64,000 bases of DNA, from assembly GCF_003626635.1 (NCBI RefSeq), contig NZ_RAZT01000006.1, positions 186,001 to 250,000 of the forward strand, written 5' to 3'. The notes beneath the pieces are model-generated. The model saw nothing but the letters and a program-made list of their open reading frames with translations. It had not been told where the DNA came from and did not search any database. The position numbers and the translations under genes are program-made. Source of the DNA: Micromonospora musae (GTDB taxonomy: Bacteria; Actinomycetota; Actinomycetes; Mycobacteriales; Micromonosporaceae). Below, in pieces: positions 43,613-52,662 of this stretch (the stretch's first letter is position 1; each line of letters starts with the position of its first letter).

Positions 43613-45565
43613 ATGTCCATTCACGAAGATGACGGTGCCTCTACGTCACAGCAATCGAGGGGGCAGGACCGGCGCGGTTTTCTGCGTAACGCGGCGCTCG
43701 CCGGGGCCGGCGCCGCTGCGCTGAGCACGGTTGGCTCGATGCCGGCGTTCGCCGCAGAATCCAACAAGGCAACCAAGACCGGCACCTGGCGGCCGAACCC
43801 GACGTCGCTGCAGTTCACCCTGGCCGTCATGCCCGACACGCAGTATCTCGCCTGGGGCAGCCAGGACAGCATCAACATGAAGCCGCTGGAAGAGTCGTTC
43901 CGGTACGTCATCAACAACAGCGGCGACGACTCCGGCGACAACATCGTGTTCCTCGCCGGGCTCGGCGACATCACTCAGGACGGCGACCCGACCTCGTTCG
44001 AGGCGGTCGGCAAGGCGTTCAAGGTGCTGGACAACCACGATGTCGCGTACAGCGTGCTGGCCGGCAACCACGACGTGACCGGCGACGACAGCCGCGGCGA
44101 CTCGGCCTACCTGCAGACCTTGGGCCCGCAGCGGTTCAAGCGCGCCAAGACGTTCGCCGGGGCCGACCCGTCCGGTTACAACACCGCGCACATCTTCCAG
44201 GCGGCCGGCCGCTCGTGGCTGCTCCTGGCACTCGACTGGCGGACCACGGACGCGGGCCTCGCCTGGGCCAACGACATGATCAAGGCCCACCCGAAGATGC
44301 CGGTCATCGTCACCACCCACGAGCTCGTCGACTCGACGTACGGCGACGAGGTGTTCCCGTACGAGTCGGGCGACCCGGAGAACAACGCCGTACTGACCTC
44401 CTACGGTCAGCGGCTCTGGGACGAGCTGATCAAGGACAACGACCAGATCTTCCTGACCCTCAACGGCCACTTCTGGCCGAACGGGCGCATGACGAAGAAG
44501 AACGCGCACGGCAACGACGTGCATATGCACATCACGAACTACCAGAACCGGTTCATGGGTGGCGGCGCGATGCTGCGCCTCTACCACTTCGACCTGGCCC
44601 GCAACACGATCGACGTGGAGACCAAGAATCCGTGGATCCTGGCTGAGGACGCGGCAGCGCGCAGTCCGCTGGCCCAGGAGCACTCCCGGATCACCGGCCC
44701 GGTCGACAACTTCTCGATGCCGATCAACTTCGGCGACCGGTTCGCCAGCTTCATTCCGCTGCCGATCCGGCCAGCCCGCCCGGCCAGCAAGGTGCTGGTG
44801 AAGGGCACGCTGGCGTACTGGCGCTTCGACGGTGGGGGCGCGGACGGCACGCCGGTCACCTCGGCGCAGACCATCCGAGACCTCTCCGGCAAGGGCAACG
44901 ATCTCACTCTGGTCACGCTGCCCGGCGCCGACGCCGACGCGCTCACCTGGTCCGCCGACCACCACCCCGACCAGCCCGGCCACGCGAGCCTCAAGTTCGC
45001 CGGCGGCCGCAACCCGGTGCACGGCGCGTACCTGACCACGCGGCCGAACGCTCCGCTGAACATTGAGACGTTCAACAGCGGTTACACCATCGAAGCGTTC
45101 GTGATGATGCCGCTCGACTGGAACTCCGGCAACAACGGCAACGCGTCGATCCTCAGCCGCCGCGGCTCGGCGAAAGACGCCGGCAAGCAGGGTAAGAACA
45201 CCAACCCGAACGAGCCGCTGGCGCAGCTGAACATCACGAACAACGGCCGCGAGGTTCAGTGGAACCACTACCCGCTGAACACCACCTACCCCACGACCAA
45301 CTGGAGCCACGGCCTGGTCGAGCTGCGGTGGTGGCACGTCGCGGTGGTGAACGACGGCCGGCTGAGCAAGCTGTACATCGACAGCTCGCCAGTGGCGGAC
45401 AACCCGTCCCGGGAGTCGATCGGCCTCACCTCGCTCGGGCTTGAGTGGTTGCTCGGCGCCCACGAGAACGCCGGCAAGGTCGACGTCGTCTTCCACGGCA
45501 ACGTCGGAGATATCCGTATTGTGAACCGACCCCTGGACTTCAAGGACTTCATGACCGGCAAATAG
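43613..45565 (+). CDS. Tat-exported calcineurin-like phosphoesterase with C-terminal LamG domain
   Basis: A 650-residue protein. A twin-arginine signal (DRRGFLRNAALAGAGAAAL, R20-R21) precedes cleavage near AFA-AES, so it is folded before export and probably metal-loaded. The phosphoesterase (~65-340) has D75/Q77 (MPDTQ), D119 (GLGDITQDG), N152/H153 (AGNHD), His in VTTHEL and NGHFWPNG. Residues ~395-645 form a concanavalin-like LamG module (LAYWRFDGGG ... GYTIEAFVMMPLDW ... WWHVAVVNDGRLSKLYIDSSPV). AAAGGA precedes the ATG. The likely substrates are extracellular phosphate esters. It is unlike the Sec-exported relative at 34830 in both export route and accessory domains. Confidence 0.88.
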   Translation: MSIHEDDGASTSQQSRGQDRRGFLRNAALAGAGAAALSTVGSMPAFAAESNKATKTGTWRPNPTSLQFTLAVMPDTQYLAWGSQDSINMKPLEESFRYVINNSGDDSGDNIVFLAGLGDITQDGDPTSFEAVGKAFKVLDNHDVAYSVLAGNHDVTGDDSRGDSAYLQTLGPQRFKRAKTFAGADPSGYNTAHIFQAAGRSWLLLALDWRTTDAGLAWANDMIKAHPKMPVIVTTHELVDSTYGDEVFPYESGDPENNAVLTSYGQRLWDELIKDNDQIFLTLNGHFWPNGRMTKKNAHGNDVHMHITNYQNRFMGGGAMLRLYHFDLARNTIDVETKNPWILAEDAAARSPLAQEHSRITGPVDNFSMPINFGDRFASFIPLPIRPARPASKVLVKGTLAYWRFDGGGADGTPVTSAQTIRDLSGKGNDLTLVTLPGADADALTWSADHHPDQPGHASLKFAGGRNPVHGAYLTTRPNAPLNIETFNSGYTIEAFVMMPLDWNSGNNGNASILSRRGSAKDAGKQGKNTNPNEPLAQLNITNNGREVQWNHYPLNTTYPTTNWSHGLVELRWWHVAVVNDGRLSKLYIDSSPVADNPSRESIGLTSLGLEWLLGAHENAGKVDVVFHGNVGDIRIVNRPLDFKDFMTGK

Positions 45566-45975
45566 GCCTTCTACACCGAGGATCCCGTCTCCGCGTCGGT
45601 CGCACTCGTGGAGGCGGGTCCTCGCTGTAGGTGTACCGCCACCGGGCGATCAGTTGCGCACCTTCGACGGTGTGGCCTGCGCCGCGGGCAGACAGCCCAC
45701 GCTCCGGCAACGGTCGCCCGCGCTCGCCGCCGCCGGTCGGGTCCGCCGGCAGACCCACCGCTCGCGCCACGCCGTGAGTCAGCGATCAATTCGACAGGTA
45801 CGAATGTCGCGATTGCAGGGGTTCTCGGCCGGATCGGCGTGGTCGATCGGATCAGCTGGTGTGACCGTGGAGGACAGGCAGAAGTGTTCCGGACCCGTCC
45901 GGGGTCATGGCTCGGGCAGCCGGGGCCGGACAGCCTCATAGACCCGATCATCAATTCCGCCTGTTGGAGGACCCC
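45566..45975. other. Intergenic stretch with a weak hairpin
   Basis: About 410 bases. An imperfect inverted repeat (AGGATCCCGTCTC at 45579-45591 with GAGGCGGGTCCT at 45611-45622, one bulge) may terminate the phosphoesterase gene. The rest holds no recognisable gene. Confidence 0.4.
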
Positions 45976-46938
45976 ATGGAACTCGGTCTCGCGCTGCCCA
46001 CCGCCGGGCCGGAGACCTCTCCGGAGACGATCATCAAGGTCGCCAAGGAGGCCGAACGGCTCGGCTACGCCGCCCTGTGGACGTTCGAGCGCCTGCTCCG
46101 CCCGCTCGAGAAGGTCGTCCTCTGGACGGGGGGCGAACCCCAGACGGTGCCGGAGTTCTACGGTTCCACGTATGAGCCGCTGGAGACCTTGAGTTACGTC
46201 GCCGCCGAGACCGAGCGGATCAAGCTGGGCACCGCGGTCCTGCTGGCGCCGATGCACGTACCCGTGATGCTCGCCCGCCGGCTCGCCACCCTGGACCAGT
46301 TCAGCGGCGGCCGGGTCATCGCCGGCATGGGACAGGGCTGGCAGCACCACGAGTTCGAGACGGCGAACGTGTCGAGCCGACGCAAGGGCGTCCGCACGGA
46401 GGAGTTCATCGCGGCGATGCGGGCCGCCTGGGGCCCGGACCCGGTCCAGCACGAAGGCGAGTTCTACAAGATCACGCCGTCGCAGGTGAACCCCAAGCCC
46501 GTCCAGGCCCACATTCCAGTGCTGCTGGCCGCGACGTCACCGGCCGCCATCAAGCGCGCCGCCCGGATCTCGGACGGCCTGCTCCCGCTCACCTCCTCGG
46601 CGCAGGAGCTGGCCGGCGTCGTGTCCGCGTTCCATGAGGCCGCCAGGGAGGCGGGCCGCGACCCCAAGGACCTCCAGGTGATCAACCAGGCGGCCTGGCC
46701 GACCCCGGTCACCCGTGAGCCGATCGGCGACGGCCGGCCCTTCCTCGGCGGATCGCCCCGGCAGATCGCCGAGGACCTCATGGCCGCCCGTGAGAGTGGT
46801 GTCACCCAGGTGTACCTCGCCGCCGGCCAGGGCCTCGGCCTCGATGTGGGCCTGAAGGGCGCCGACGTGGACGAATGGCTCGGGTTGCTCGGTGAGGTGA
46901 TCGAGGCGGCCGAGCAGCTCGGCGTTCTCGCGCCGTGA
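45976..46938 (+). CDS. Luciferase-like (LLM) flavin/F420-dependent oxidoreductase
   Basis: A 320-residue TIM-barrel oxidoreductase of the bacterial-luciferase superfamily. It begins MELGLALPTAGPETSPETI, has EAERLGYAALWTFERLLRP, then IKLGTAVLLAPMHVPVMLARRLATLDQFSGGRVIAGMGQGW, the core of LLM-class proteins that bind FMN or F420 (TIGR03619-like). The C-terminal half AHIPVLLAATSPAAIKRAARISDGLLP is also typical. GGAGG six bases upstream supports ATG 45976. The substrate is unknown, and whether the cofactor is FMN or F420 cannot be settled from sequence alone. Confidence 0.88.
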   Translation: MELGLALPTAGPETSPETIIKVAKEAERLGYAALWTFERLLRPLEKVVLWTGGEPQTVPEFYGSTYEPLETLSYVAAETERIKLGTAVLLAPMHVPVMLARRLATLDQFSGGRVIAGMGQGWQHHEFETANVSSRRKGVRTEEFIAAMRAAWGPDPVQHEGEFYKITPSQVNPKPVQAHIPVLLAATSPAAIKRAARISDGLLPLTSSAQELAGVVSAFHEAAREAGRDPKDLQVINQAAWPTPVTREPIGDGRPFLGGSPRQIAEDLMAARESGVTQVYLAAGQGLGLDVGLKGADVDEWLGLLGEVIEAAEQLGVLAP

Positions 46939-47139
46939 GGATCGGTGAACAACGGGGACCGGCGCCCACCGGTCTGGAGCACCAGCCGCCACTACGGCAC
47001 CGCGACCGCACTAGCGGTGACGGCGCGAGTGCTGGGCACGGTGCCGGACCGGTCGGGGCTGCACCGGGTCGGCCCGGCGCAAGACTTCGACAGGCGTTCT
47101 AGATGTCCTCGTCAGGAGCCACATCGGTAGGCTGGAATC

Positions 47140-47979
47140 ATGCGGGAAAGTGCGATTCGGCCGAATGCCGCGCTCGGCGATTTTCTGCGGTCGCGCCGGG
47201 CACGACTCGATCCCACCGAGGCGGGTGTGGTCAGCGCCCGGCGCCGCCGAGTCCCGGGCCTGCGCCGTGAGGAACTAGCGGCGCTGGCCGGGATGAGCGT
47301 CGACTACTACACGCGCCTCGAACAAGGACGGCACTCCGCTGCCTCGCCCGGCGTGCTCGATGCGATCGCACGTGCGCTGCACCTGCCCGAGGCCGACCGC
47401 AAGTACCTGCATCGCCTGGCCGAACCGGCGCCGCCGCAGGGCGATCCGGTTCCCGTACGCCCCGAGACCCGCGCTCTGATGCGCGCGCTGGGCCCGACAC
47501 CGGCCGTTCTGATCAACGCGAGCATGGACGTGCTCGCTATGAACCCGGCCGGTCGGCGGCTCTACGCCGGCTTCGACGCCATGCCGCCGCACGAGCGCAA
47601 CTCGATCCGATACATGCTCACCGCTCCCGGGGCCCGCGAACTGCACGGCGAGGACTGGACCGCGATCACGGCCGAGATGATCGGCATCTTGCGGCTGCGA
47701 ACTGGGCGAAAGCCACTTGTTGGCGGTGCCCGGGGTCTGGTCGACGACATGACCGCCTCGAGTGACCTGTTCCGCCGGGTCTGGCAGGACCAGACCGTGT
47801 CACTCGCTGACCGTCGCCGCAAGATCTTCCATCATCCCCAAGCCGGCCGGATCGAGCTCGCCGTGGAGAGCCTGATGGTCCAGCACGCTGAGGGACAGAT
47901 CCTGATCGTGCTCTCGCCCGAGCCCGGATCCGCCGCCGAACGCGCCTGGCACGAGGTGATGGCACGCGACCCGATGTGA
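47140..47979 (+). CDS. XRE-family regulator with MmyB-like ligand-binding domain
   Basis: A 279-residue helix-turn-helix regulator. The DNA-binding part is about residues 10-85: LGDFLRSRRARLDP, RRVPGLRREELAALAGMSVDYYTRLEQGRHSAASPGVLDAIARAL. The C-terminal MmyB-type PAS-like domain (~107-275) includes ALGPTPAVLINASMDVLAMNPAGRRLYAGF and NSIRYMLT, common in actinobacteria and thought to bind fatty-acid-like ligands. TAGGCT at 47128-47133 sits six bases before the ATG, indicating a leaderless message. The MFS exporter follows 61 bases after its stop on the same strand and is a probable target. Confidence 0.9.
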   Translation: MRESAIRPNAALGDFLRSRRARLDPTEAGVVSARRRRVPGLRREELAALAGMSVDYYTRLEQGRHSAASPGVLDAIARALHLPEADRKYLHRLAEPAPPQGDPVPVRPETRALMRALGPTPAVLINASMDVLAMNPAGRRLYAGFDAMPPHERNSIRYMLTAPGARELHGEDWTAITAEMIGILRLRTGRKPLVGGARGLVDDMTASSDLFRRVWQDQTVSLADRRRKIFHHPQAGRIELAVESLMVQHAEGQILIVLSPEPGSAAERAWHEVMARDPM

Positions 47980-48040
47980 CCGGGATCCTGGCCATCACTG
48001 AGCCAGGTAGGGGCAGCTCTCCGCGCCTACCGTCGCCCGA

Positions 48041-49480
48041 GTGACGATCGACCCGCCTTACCCGCGTCGCTGGGCCATGTTGCCCGCGATCCTGAGTGCC
48101 AGCTTCATGACGCTGTTCGACTTCAACGTCGTCAACGTCGCCGCCCCCTCACTGCAACACGACCTGCACGCCGGGCAGGCCGCTCTCCAGATGGTGGTCG
48201 GTGGCTATGCGTTCACGTACGCCGCCGGGATGGTGATCGGCGGACGACTGGGCGACCAGGTCGGCCACCGACGCATGTTCCTCATCGGCATCACCACGTT
48301 CGCACTCGCCTCACTGCTGTGCGGCGTCGCTCAATCGCCCGGCCAACTGATCGCCGCACGGCTCCTCCAGGGCCTGACCGGCGCGATGATGGTGCCACAG
48401 GTCCTCGCACTGATCACTTCGGTGTTCCCGACGCCGGAACGACCGAAGGCCATGTCCTGGTTCGGTGTGACGCTCGCCCTCGGCAGTGTCGCCGGGCAGA
48501 TCCTCGGCGGCGTACTCGTCCAAGCCGATCTGTTCGGGCTCGGCTGGCGCGCCATCTTCCTACTCAACGTGCCGATCAGCGTGGTGGCGGTGCTCGCTGC
48601 GGCTCGGCTACTGCCAGACCATTTGAGCACCGACCGCCGCCACCGGTTCGACGTGCTCGGCGCGATCGGGATCGCGACCTCGCTCGGCCTCGTGCTGGTC
48701 CCGCTCATCCTCGGCCGCGAGCAGGGCTGGCCTGTGTGGGGCTTCATCCTGATGGTGCTGGCGGTTCCCGCGTTCGGCGCCACGCTCTGGTGGGAGCGCC
48801 GTCACGCCGAGCCAGTCCTGGATATACAGCTGTTCCGCAGCCGCGCATTCATGGCCGGTCTGCCCGCCAACGCCGCCTTCATGGGGTACTTCGGCAGCTA
48901 CTTCCTGGTCCTGACTTTGGTCTGGCAAGAAGGGTTGCGCCTGTCCGCCCTGCAGGCGGGCCTGGCGTTCCTCCCGATGGGCGTGGTGTTCGCCCTGGTC
49001 TCGGTGCTCGGCCGGAGCGCCGTGGCCCGCATGGGGGCACGGGCCGTCACGCTCGGCAGCCTGATCGTCGCGCTCGGCCTGATCGTGATGATCGTCGAGC
49101 TGCACGTGCTGCGCGCTGATCTCACGGTGGCGTGGCTGCTGCCGGCCACCGCCATCATCGGGTTGGGCAGCGGGCTTGCCTTCCTGGCCCTGATCGGCTC
49201 GGTACTGGCCAACGTGGAGCCGACCCGGGCCGGCGCGGCGGCCGGGGTGCTGACCACGACGCAGCAGTTCGCCAGCGCGGCGGGTGTGGCAATTCTCGGG
49301 TCGATCTTCTTCGCCAACGTCGGGAGGAGCACGAGCTTGGCGGCGTACGCAAGAAGTGCCGAACGCTATTCGTACCTGGCGCTGATCTGTGTGCTGGCCA
49401 CCGCCGTGCTGGCCACCCTGATCCAGCGTCGGCAGGCCGCGCCGGAAGCCCGGGCCGAGCTGGCGGACTCCCGGGGATAG
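48041..49480 (+). CDS. MFS drug exporter (DHA2, 14-helix type)
   Basis: A 479-residue major-facilitator antiporter. Motif A-like GGRLGDQVGHRRMF follows the second helix. Motif C-like LALGSVAGQILGGVLV in helix 5 marks it as a proton/drug antiporter, and the total of about 14 hydrophobic segments fits the DHA2 (EmrB/QacA) group. It should export a lipophilic drug or signal. The start is GTG 48041; no alternative fits the first helix better. It lies downstream of the XRE regulator in the same direction and ends 12 bases before a strong hairpin. Confidence 0.9.
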   Translation: MTIDPPYPRRWAMLPAILSASFMTLFDFNVVNVAAPSLQHDLHAGQAALQMVVGGYAFTYAAGMVIGGRLGDQVGHRRMFLIGITTFALASLLCGVAQSPGQLIAARLLQGLTGAMMVPQVLALITSVFPTPERPKAMSWFGVTLALGSVAGQILGGVLVQADLFGLGWRAIFLLNVPISVVAVLAAARLLPDHLSTDRRHRFDVLGAIGIATSLGLVLVPLILGREQGWPVWGFILMVLAVPAFGATLWWERRHAEPVLDIQLFRSRAFMAGLPANAAFMGYFGSYFLVLTLVWQEGLRLSALQAGLAFLPMGVVFALVSVLGRSAVARMGARAVTLGSLIVALGLIVMIVELHVLRADLTVAWLLPATAIIGLGSGLAFLALIGSVLANVEPTRAGAAAGVLTTTQQFASAAGVAILGSIFFANVGRSTSLAAYARSAERYSYLALICVLATAVLATLIQRRQAAPEARAELADSRG

Positions 49481-49492
49481 TTCACGGCCGCA

Positions 49493-49525
49493 CGTCGTGG
49501 GCCTGGCCCTGACAGGCCCACGACG
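49493..49525 (+). terminator. 12-bp perfect hairpin after the MFS gene
   Basis: CGTCGTGGGCCT (49493-49504) and AGGCCCACGACG (49514-49525) form a perfect stem with a 9-nt loop, starting 12 nt after the exporter stop. Confidence 0.8.
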
Positions 49526-49799
49526 CCGGGCGGATTCATCGTCTCCCTGATAACCGGCAATCAGGACCCTCAGCAGGTCATACGCTCCGGCGGCTTCAGG
49601 TCGGGCCCGAGATTTCCGGACTGCCTGGTGAGACCGGCAACAGAACTGGCGGGGCTACGGCCGCGAGTAGGGCATGACTCGGGACCCCCGGCCCGCGCCC
49701 CGAGGTGCGGGCCGGGGTGGTCTCGGATGCGAACGGCCGGACCCTCTTGATCGCTCGTCTGACAGGACGGGCTCGAAACGGTCGGCGTGGGAAATGGCG

Positions 49800-49830
49800 T
49801 TGCACCGGCGCCACTGCGCACGGTTAGGTT
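49800..49830 (+). promoter_or_regulatory. Promoter of the argS leader
   Basis: TTGCAC (49800-49805) and TAGGTT (49825-49830) are separated by 19 bases. The -10 box ends six bases before the leader peptide ATG, the same spacing as in several other genes here, so transcription should start at or beside that ATG and give a leaderless message. Confidence 0.6.
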
Positions 49831-49836
49831 GATGAC

Positions 49837-49926
49837 ATGACCAGCTCGCACGCGTTCCCGACGGCGTCCCCCGACGTCCTGCTCGGCGCGCTGCGACGCC
49901 GGCGGTCCAACGACCGCCTGCGCTGA
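49837..49926 (+). CDS. argS leader peptide with four consecutive Arg codons
   Basis: A 29-residue frame, MTSSHAFPTASPDVLLGAL followed by RRRR (codons CGA CGC CGG CGG, 49894-49905), then SNDRLR and stop. It lies 117 bases before argS. Six arginines in eleven residues just ahead of an attenuator, plus the downstream gene, make it a ribosome-stalling sensor of arginyl-tRNA. Its -10 box is six bases before the ATG, so it is probably leaderless and begins at the first nucleotide of the mRNA. When charged tRNA-Arg is short, the ribosome would pause in the RRRR run and allow readthrough into argS. Confidence 0.8.
   Translation: MTSSHAFPTASPDVLLGALRRRRSNDRLR
49901..49918 (+). promoter_or_regulatory. 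Attenuator segment 1:2 hairpin
   Basis: GGCGGTC (49901-49907, inside the Arg codons) pairs perfectly with GACCGCC (49912-49918) around CAAC. If the ribosome stalls on the Arg codons this hairpin cannot form. Segment 2 is then free to pair with 49945-49952 (five pairs, a bulged A, two pairs), a classic antiterminator. Confidence 0.7.
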
Positions 49927-49940
49927 GCAATCCTCTCTGC

Positions 49941-49964
49941 GACCGGCGGATCGAACCGCCGGTC
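49941..49964 (+). terminator. Attenuator terminator (segment 3:4) before argS
   Basis: GACCGGCGG (49941-49949) and CCGCCGGTC (49956-49964) form a perfect 9-bp stem with a 6-base loop, 15 nt after the leader stop. The stem overlaps the antiterminator region, so the two structures exclude each other. Confidence 0.75.
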
Positions 49965-50042
49965 ATCGTCGATCGTCTTCGGTCCGCCCGCATCCTCATC
50001 CGGTGATCCGCGACCGCGGATCCGAGCGAGATCGGCGTACCC

Positions 50043-51761
50043 ATGGATCTGGAGCAACTTCTGACCGACCGGCTGGCGCCGGCGTTCGCGACGGTGGCCG
50101 GCACGCCCGTGGACCCGGTCGTGCGGCGCTCCCCGAGGGCTGACTTCCAGTCCGACGGCGCGCTGGCCCTGGCCCGGCAGCTCGGCCGGACGCCGCGCAC
50201 CATCGCCACCGAGGTGCTGCAGCACGCCGACCTTGCCGACCTGTGCAGTGTGGTGGAGGTCTCCGGCCCGGGGTTTCTCAATCTGACCGTCGCCGACGAC
50301 GCCCTGGCCGGGATGGTCTCCGCGCTGGCCACCGACCCGCGGCTGGGAGTGGCGATGGCCGCTACGCCGGAGACTGTGGTGGTCGACTACTCGGCGCCGA
50401 ACGTGGCGAAGGAGATGCACGTCGGGCACCTGCGATCGACGGTGATCGGCGACGCGGCGGCCCGGCTGCTGGAGTGGCTGGGGCACCGGGTGCTGCGCGC
50501 CAACCACCTGGGCGACTGGGGCACGCCGTTCGGCATGCTGATCGAGCATCTGGTCGACCCGGGCGAGGTCAAGGCGGCGCAGGAGCTGTCGATGGGTGAC
50601 CTGGACTCGTTCTACAAGGCGGCTCGGGCCAAGTTCGACACCGACGAGGCGTTCCGTGAACGGTCCCGGCGGCGGGTGGTGGCGTTGCAGGGCGGCGACG
50701 AGGCGACGCTGCGGCTGTGGCGGTTGCTGGTGGAGCAGTCCGAGCGGTACTTCCTCACCGTGTACGGCCTGCTCGACGTGACCCTCACCGAACGGGACTT
50801 CCACGGTGAGAGCAGCTACAACGACCTGCTCGGGCCGGTGGTCGAGGAGCTGGACCGGCTCGGACTGCTGCGCGAGAGCGAGGGAGCGGCGTGCGTGTTC
50901 CCGCCAGGCTCCGTCGGGCGCGACGGCGCGCCGCTGCCGCTGATTGTGCGCAAGTCCGACGGTGGGTACGGCTACCCGGCGACCGACCTGGCGGCGGTCC
51001 GGCACCGCACCGGCACCCTGGGCGCGACCCGGCTGCTCTACGTGGTCGGGCTACCCCAGCGGCAGCACTTCGAGATGGTGTACGCGGCCGCCGCGCAGGC
51101 CGGATGGCTGGCCCCGCCCGCCCGGGCCGAGCACGTCGGGTTCGGCTCGATCCTCGGATCGGACGGGCGGATGCTGCGCAGCCGGGCCGGCGGGTCGGTG
51201 AAGCTGGTCGGGCTGCTGGAGGAGGCGATCACCCGGGCCACCGCACTGGCCCGGGAGCGGAACCCGGAGCTGGGTGAGGCTGAGGCGGCCGAGGTGGGCC
51301 GGTCGGTCGGCATCGGCGCGGTCAAGTACGCGGACCTGTCCAGTGACCGGCACAGGGACTACGTGCTCGACTGGGAGCGGATGCTCGCGCTGGATGGCAA
51401 CACCGCGCCCTACCTTCAGTACGCGTACTCGCGGATCCGGTCGATCTTCCGGCGAGCCGGGCTGACGGCCCGGCCGGACGCGGGGATCTCGCTGACCGAG
51501 CCGGCCGAGCGGGCGCTCGCCTTCGAGCTGGTCGGCTTCGGCAAGGTGGTCGGCGAGGTGGCGGAGAACCTGGAATTCCACCACCTCGCCGGGTACCTGT
51601 ACCGGCTGGGCGCCACGTTCAGCACGTTCTACGAGCGGTGTCCGGTGCTGCGGGCCGACGGGCCGGTCCGGGAGAGCCGGCTGGTGCTCTGCGACCTGAC
51701 CGCCCGGGTGCTCCGGCAGGGGCTCTACGTGCTCGGCATTCGGACGCTGGAACGAATGTGA
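50043..51761 (+). CDS. argS: Arginyl-tRNA synthetase
   Basis: A 572-residue class I aminoacyl-tRNA synthetase that charges tRNA-Arg. The N-terminal Arg-tRNA-synthetase domain (~1-100) contains SDGALALARQLG. The HIGH-type motif is HVGH at 126-129 (APNVAKEMHVGHLRSTVIGDA), with NHLGDWGTPFGMLI following. The KMSKR loop is replaced by a SDGRMLRSRAG stretch, as usual for ArgRS. The C-terminal DALR anticodon-binding domain includes NTAPYLQYAYSRIRSIFRRA and ends GIRTLERM. All family parts are present. Expression is apparently governed by the arginine-codon leader upstream. Confidence 0.95.
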   Translation: MDLEQLLTDRLAPAFATVAGTPVDPVVRRSPRADFQSDGALALARQLGRTPRTIATEVLQHADLADLCSVVEVSGPGFLNLTVADDALAGMVSALATDPRLGVAMAATPETVVVDYSAPNVAKEMHVGHLRSTVIGDAAARLLEWLGHRVLRANHLGDWGTPFGMLIEHLVDPGEVKAAQELSMGDLDSFYKAARAKFDTDEAFRERSRRRVVALQGGDEATLRLWRLLVEQSERYFLTVYGLLDVTLTERDFHGESSYNDLLGPVVEELDRLGLLRESEGAACVFPPGSVGRDGAPLPLIVRKSDGGYGYPATDLAAVRHRTGTLGATRLLYVVGLPQRQHFEMVYAAAAQAGWLAPPARAEHVGFGSILGSDGRMLRSRAGGSVKLVGLLEEAITRATALARERNPELGEAEAAEVGRSVGIGAVKYADLSSDRHRDYVLDWERMLALDGNTAPYLQYAYSRIRSIFRRAGLTARPDAGISLTEPAERALAFELVGFGKVVGEVAENLEFHHLAGYLYRLGATFSTFYERCPVLRADGPVRESRLVLCDLTARVLRQGLYVLGIRTLERM

Positions 51762-51949
51762 TCAGGCAGGTGAACAGGGGTTCCGCTCGGCTGAGCTGCT
51801 GATGGGCGTGTCCGGCATCGGGTACGGGTCGCTGCCCGTCCAGATGCCGGACGTCCTGCCCCAGATCTCGACCGACCAAGAATTGTGAACCCCAGCGGGG
51901 AGTCCGAGCGGGCGCATGAGGCGACACGGCCGCCTGGCAGGATGGGCCG

Positions 51950-52537
51950 GTGAACGTCACGCGACTCATCACCTCGGGGGACGCACCGGCCCTGGCCGAA
52001 CTGTTCCGCCTCAACCGTGAGTTCCTAGCGCCGTGGGAGCCGGTCCGGAGCGAGGAGTACTTCACCGTCGACGGTCAACACGCGGTCATCCAGGCCGACC
52101 TCGGGCAGCACGAGCAGGGATCGAAGCTCCCGCACGTCATCCTCGACGACTCCGGTCAGGTGATCGGCCGGATCACGCTCAGCGGCATCGTGCGCGGTCC
52201 GTTCCAGTCCTGCGCCATGGGCTACTGGGTGAGCGCCAGTCACAACGGCCGAGGCTTCGCGACCAGGGCGGTACGTGAGATCGTGCGGGTGGCCTTCGAG
52301 GAGTTGGGGCTGCACCGGGTGCAGGCAGAGACGCTGCTGCACAACGTCAGGTCGCAGCGGGTGCTGGAGCGCAACGGGTTCGTGCAGTTCGGCGTGGCAC
52401 CGGAGTATCTCAACATCGCCGGCCGGTGGCAGGACCACGCCGTCTACCAGGTGCTGTCTCCGACGGCCGCCGAACGGAATCGCTCACCACGCAACGCTGA
52501 GACCCGCGCGCCACAGCCAGCTCCACAAGGGACATAG
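51950..52537 (+). CDS. RimJ/RimL-type GNAT acetyltransferase
   Basis: A 195-residue N-acetyltransferase. It starts VNVTRLITSGDAPALAELFRLNREFLAPWEP, has GYWVSASHNGRGFATRAVREIVRVAFEELGLHRVQAETLLHNVRSQRVLERNGF with the acetyl-CoA loop and the EN/N-xxS-xxV-xxKxGF style end, as in RimJ, which acetylates ribosomal protein S5. The true acceptor here (protein N-terminus or small amine) is not known. The C-terminal ~25 residues are an added basic, Pro-rich tail. The GTG start is the only one that leaves the first strand complete. It follows argS by about 190 bases in the same direction. Confidence 0.85.
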   Translation: MNVTRLITSGDAPALAELFRLNREFLAPWEPVRSEEYFTVDGQHAVIQADLGQHEQGSKLPHVILDDSGQVIGRITLSGIVRGPFQSCAMGYWVSASHNGRGFATRAVREIVRVAFEELGLHRVQAETLLHNVRSQRVLERNGFVQFGVAPEYLNIAGRWQDHAVYQVLSPTAAERNRSPRNAETRAPQPAPQGT

Positions 52538-52662
52538 ACCTCCGAACCACCCGATCACTCCATGCGGCTGCATGTCAGAGGTAGCGATAGACAGGGATCA
52601 ACCTGTAATACCGAGGATGAGCGCGTACGAGATCGCGCTTCCCGGCTATCGCGGAGGTCAAC

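Noticed and set aside
43646..45496. A 616-codon minus-strand frame over the Tat phosphoesterase
   Set aside because: It has no recognisable domain and the composition of a shadow frame; the plus strand carries the Tat signal and metal-binding motifs.
49837..50042. A T-box riboswitch before argS
   Set aside because: No T-box consensus or specifier loop is visible; the arginine-codon peptide with mutually exclusive hairpins explains the leader better.
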